The position numbers and the translations under genes were made by a program. The notes under the pieces are model-generated. The model worked only from the letters and a program-made list of their open reading frames with translations. It searched no databases and had not been told where the DNA came from. From Paenibacillus sp. JZ16 (GTDB lineage Bacteria; Bacillota; Bacilli; Paenibacillales; Paenibacillaceae): DNA of 64,000 nucleotides. Positions 60,692 to 64,000 of this stretch are shown here, in pieces (the first letter of the stretch is position 1; each line of letters opens with the position of its first letter). The stretch spans positions 5,522,001 through 5,586,000 of the forward strand of contig NZ_CP017659.1 of NCBI RefSeq assembly GCF_015326965.1, written 5' to 3'.

Positions 60692-61496
60692 AACAATTTG
60701 TATCCGCTATCTCTATATTACTTGGATTTGTCTTTTCATTCATATCCTTGAAAAGCGCTTTAAAAGAACATTCATTAAGATTAGCATGTTTATTATTATT
60801 GCTGGGATTGAGTCTCTTCTCAAATAACGCATGGTGTTATTTTGCCGCAATATTTATCATCGCAACTGCTTTCCTACAAAATTTAGCGGCTATTATTAGA
60901 GGGGACAAGGACTATTTTGATTATAGGAAGGAATTCATTTCTAAAGATGAAGTATTAGAAAGTAAAACAAAAGAGATAGAGACTGACAAAATGGAGACAA
61001 TTCTTAATACTTCCGAACCAACAGATTCTAAACAAGAAGCTGGGACAGAAGAGAAGAAAGGTAGCGATACAACGGAACAGACAATTAACTTGGAATTGAA
61101 AAAGGATAACCAAAAACCTGTCCATTTTGCATTAATCGCTGAAGAACTAGTCTTTAAAAATATTGAAAAGCAGTATCAGAAGCAGGTACAACGACATATA
61201 AGAATTTATTGGTAGGTCAGGAACAATAATTGAGTTAGATGGATTATTAGAACTTGACACAAGGGATATTATTTTTGAGATTAAGATATTTCGACAATCG
61301 CCATTTCCTTTAACAGTAATCAAGAACTCAATAAAGAAAAAAATAATCCAAGTAGTTGATTGTCAATCAATCACCAAGAAAATAAAGAAGTACAGTAACT
61401 TATGAAATTATAAGTTCATTTGAAAAGGAAACAAAGGAAAACCTTGACGAAAGACTATCAAAACTTTCTAATGATATGAATATTTTACCGTTGTAA
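60664..61496 (+). pseudogene. Broken gene: two-helix membrane protein with PD-(D/E)XK-like C-terminus
   Basis: The frame open from 60664 gives two membrane helices (FVSAISILLGFVFSFISL and LACLLLLLGLSLFS, then AAIFIIATAFLQNLAAII), but has no normal start before the TTG at 60748, and stops at 61215. Shifting frame near 61205 continues GRSGTIIELDGLLELDTRD and IIFEIKIFRQSPFPLTV; shifting again near 61390 gives TYEIISSFEKETKENLDERL and ends at 61496. The D...EIK arrangement (ELDGLLE...FEIK) suits a restriction-endonuclease-like fold. So the original was probably a membrane-anchored nuclease-like protein of about 270 residues, now with two frameshifts. A sequencing error is the alternative. Confidence 0.6.
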
Positions 61497-61638
61497 ATAG
61501 ATAGATAGTGAAAACAAATGCCATTCATTTCGATAGCGATGGTATTATTCATTATATCACAAGGAAAAATCCACTGTGTCTATGAGCCTGCAATTTATCG
61601 TAGGAAGCGCTCTCAATGAAAAGGTTCGGAGGGGAAAA

Positions 61639-62415
61639 ATGAATAAAGGAAACATTAAATATCAAAATCATTTAACAGTATTTTTTGATATCTTAGGGTT
61701 TGCAGAATTGGTTAACAGGACCCAAGATGCATTGGACATTTATGATATTGTTAACAAGCTGAACTTTATCTCAAGTGATTTAAAGAAAAATATGAAAAGA
61801 GCTACATTTTCCGATTTGGTTGTTTTAGCTACTACACAAACTACTTCAACTCGGGGATTTGATTCTCATGTAATTTTAAACAATATTTTTAACGAAATTG
61901 CAAGAATACAGGCACAACTAATAATAAATTCAATTTTAGTACGTGGAGGCGTAACATATGATAAACTTTATGTCGACAAAAATTTTATTTTTGGCAAGGG
62001 ATTAAATTATGCCTACCAATTAGAATCAAAGACTGCAAATTATCCAAGGATTATCATTGATCCTATTGTTTTTGATATCTATAATTCGACATACGAAAAT
62101 CATTCTCAAATTACTATGGATAACGATGGTATATATTACGTGGATTACTTAAAATACATAACTGCAAATCACAATGAGTACCTTTCGGTAGAAAATTTCT
62201 TCAAATCTCATAAGGAATTTATTGAACAGCAAGTGGAGCAAATTAATAATAGCGGTATATCATCAAAAAATCTAAAGTATACATGGCTAATTCTCAAACA
62301 CAATCAATGTCTAAGTCAATTACCTGATAATTACTCTACCGAAATCAGGAATAGATTTAACGAATATAAGATACGACATGAATTAATAACTCGTCTCACC
62401 AAGAGAAGTAATTAG
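61639..62415 (+). CDS. Protein with class III nucleotide-cyclase-like motifs, unknown
   Basis: 258 residues from ATG 61639, with GGAGGGG close upstream; a start at 61576 has none. The order HLTVFFDILGFAELV, ATFSDLVVLATTQ, NSILVRGGVTYDKLYVD, IFGKGLNYAYQLESKTANYPRIIID matches a family of cyclase-like proteins common in mobile islands. The two Asp residues in FFDILGF and FSDLV occupy the places of the two metal-binding Asp of class III cyclases. The C-terminal 100 residues are helical. Pycsar cyclases share this fold, so a signalling role in defence is possible but unproven. AT-rich and part of the island. Confidence 0.6.
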   Translation: MNKGNIKYQNHLTVFFDILGFAELVNRTQDALDIYDIVNKLNFISSDLKKNMKRATFSDLVVLATTQTTSTRGFDSHVILNNIFNEIARIQAQLIINSILVRGGVTYDKLYVDKNFIFGKGLNYAYQLESKTANYPRIIIDPIVFDIYNSTYENHSQITMDNDGIYYVDYLKYITANHNEYLSVENFFKSHKEFIEQQVEQINNSGISSKNLKYTWLILKHNQCLSQLPDNYSTEIRNRFNEYKIRHELITRLTKRSN

Positions 62416-63872
62416 AGTTGCTACGGGCCAGAATATCAAATAGCCTATCACTTTTCAATTTCCAAAACGTCTATTGGCAGATAATATAGATAACATTTTT
62501 ATTTCATCTTTCGAATCGAAGAGAAGCAACAGAAAATGCTGTACTCATATAATTCCAAAAATTAAACATCAAAGAAGAATTAGATCAATCCTTAATCCCC
62601 TTCATTATTTACTGATGTGTAATGGTATTGTGGAAACTGGAGAGAGATGAATGAATTAATTAACCTGTCCTCCTTAATTATAAAAGTAAACCTGTGATAG
62701 GAACAAAGCGTGCTTTAGAAAAGGGAGTTAATTACACAGATAAAAGCGAGTGCTAGCATCAGCAACATCAAGATATTCCTTAATAACAGATATTTCACGT
62801 TATTATCCAACAATCTATACCCAGAGTATACCATGGGCAATCCATGGTAAAGAGTTCGTGCAGTTCATCACTGTAATTGAAAAAATAGAGGCAGAGTAAT
62901 AGGAATCAATCGCCTTACCTACCTGAAAAGGCTTAGACATGGCGATTCCCAGACCAAGCCTCAGTATCAACTGAGCTATTTAAAATCGTTAAAACTCATG
63001 GTCTGCTTCTAAATTAGACTCATGAGATTTATTGATTCTCTTGAATACATGAAGTGCCTTGTACCTGTCCTTGCAGTTCTACTATGTGAAAATTAGAAGC
63101 AGTGACGAGGGGTAAGAGTAGACTGATATATTTTGCAACGGATGAAGACATTGGAGCTGTTATTTCTTATCGTGGAAATTACCGATAGAAGTGGCAGCTC
63201 GTTATATTTTTCGTAGGTATCTGATTGAAACTATATGGGTAAAAAGACCTGCTCGTAAAAGGAGTTTCAAGTATAAATGTCGAATTCAAGATGTTGTTTG
63301 AATGTGATAGTCTGACGAAGAAGAGGTGAGATAGAAGGAAGGCATCAATAATATTGATCAACTATTAGACCAAAGTATGTATTCAATCAATGGTCCAAGT
63401 TGGATGCGTCTGATCGAACACTCCTACTCTCCTTGTATGTTTGATTTTGATTACTTTGAACTATTAGATAGTCTGGCCATAGCCGTTCATGCAAACATGT
63501 TCAAAAGTATTACAAAGCGGAAGAAATCGGTAAATTTCCTAAAGGGGATACAGCCTGTTTCCAAGTTCTGTGACAACACAGACAGAACGAATGTTATTGG
63601 GTATAATGATATTTTTATAGAGTTATCGAGGATCACTCGGCATATGCGCTCCATTTAAGTACATCCTGCCTAGTCATTTGCGTTTATATGAAGTAATATA
63701 TGACACGAGCGTAAAGGGAACAAATGGATCGTGAAAAAATGAGGATTTCAGCTGCTCATGTGAATTAACTTGCGCATGCGACTGGAAAGTTCGGTGGAGT
63801 CATTTCAGGTTGATGCACTCTAAGATTAAAAATATTTTCAAACTCAACCAGATGAATTCGGCATATTGAACT
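62416..63872. other. Decayed AT-rich island sequence without a clear gene
   Basis: About 1.45 kb with only short frames. Examples are LIYFATDEDIGAVISYRGN ending at about 63184 and a frame at 63377-63658 (93 codons, FDFDYFELLDSLAIAVHANM), both without ribosome sites. A short inverted repeat ACCATGG / CCATGGT lies near 62830-62848. The pattern is of remnants of inactivated genes. No transposase, integrase or tRNA recognised. Confidence 0.5.
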
Positions 63873-64000
63873 ACTATCAAGATTGATTTATCAGACATTG
63901 ATGTGCTTCGGTGGAAAGAAGATTTGACGAGTGGTCGTAATTTTCTATTTGCTCTACATGAGGAGATGCATAAAGTAACGCCAGAGTTTGAGTTGAAATG
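63873..64000 (+). CDS. Partial frame running off the right edge, unknown
   Basis: The frame reads IDLSDIDVLRWKEDLTSG then RNFLFALHEEMHKVTPEFEL and is open to the last base. No ATG with a ribosome site starts it; GTG in IDVLRW is possible. Composition is protein-like. I do not recognise it, and it may be another remnant. Confidence 0.3.

Overview
The window looks like chromosome of a Paenibacillus-type low-GC Gram-positive bacterium. The evidence is strong AGGAGG-type ribosome sites, sigma-A promoters, CcpA-like cre sites, a YesM/YesN carbohydrate locus, a cyclodextrin glucanotransferase very close to the Paenibacillus/Bacillus circulans enzymes, and YerB, YerC, DgkB, RlmCD, YqfQ and YxeA homologues. 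Most of it has the balanced base composition of that genus. From about 57.4 kb to the right edge it is clearly AT-rich and looks like an acquired island.

Layout. 0-3 kb: end of a short-chain dehydrogenase, then a GerMN lipoprotein and a cell-wall amidase. 3.2-8.5 kb: a LanFEG-like peptide-export ABC operon with a YxeA protein, divergent from an OmpR-type two-component pair and a 34-residue peptide gene. 8.6-15.8 kb: a hydrolase remnant, the CGTase gene with a terminator inside its leader, a serine hydrolase/GNAT/PIG-L cluster, and an MhqD-like hydrolase behind an MhqR-like operator. 15.9-27.8 kb: a polysaccharide locus (two ABC permeases, binding protein, YesM/YesN pair, heparinase II/III-like lyase, GH88 unsaturated glucuronyl hydrolase, DUF2264 enzyme). 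It fits uptake and degradation of a uronic-acid polysaccharide: lyase products enter through the ABC transporter, and GH88 and DUF2264 finish them in the cytoplasm.

27.9-36.1 kb: Old Yellow Enzyme with a divergent LysR gene, threonine dehydratase, a secreted protein, a PadR/DUF1129 pair with repeated operators, an alpha/beta hydrolase and a LigB-type dioxygenase. 36.2-39.7 kb: a BlaI/BlaR1-like operon in which the usual penicillin-binding sensor is replaced by another extracellular domain. That domain is also encoded next door as a free secreted protein, and both promoters carry paired TACA-N2-TGTA operators.

39.7-45.2 kb: a gene-poor stretch with a dispersed-element array, a 74-bp minisatellite of about 12 units, and three DoxX paralogues, two of which have GTGA-N6-TCAC boxes upstream. 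45.3-57.2 kb: LysR plus quinone oxidoreductase, then housekeeping genes (YerB, DUF47/Pit phosphate transport, CorA, YrhK-like, YqfQ-like, YerC, CbiX-type chelatase, DgkB, RlmCD).

57.4-64 kb: the AT-rich island. It holds a DUF4297/Cap4-like nuclease gene and a Rad50/SMC-like ATPase gene joined by a 39-codon overlapping frame (a Lamassu/ABC-three-component type defence operon), a frameshifted membrane protein with a PD-(D/E)XK-like tail, a protein with class III cyclase-like motifs, and decayed sequence to the edge. The least explained signals are the BlaR-like sensor duplication, the island operon, the CGTase leader and the repeat region around the DoxX genes.
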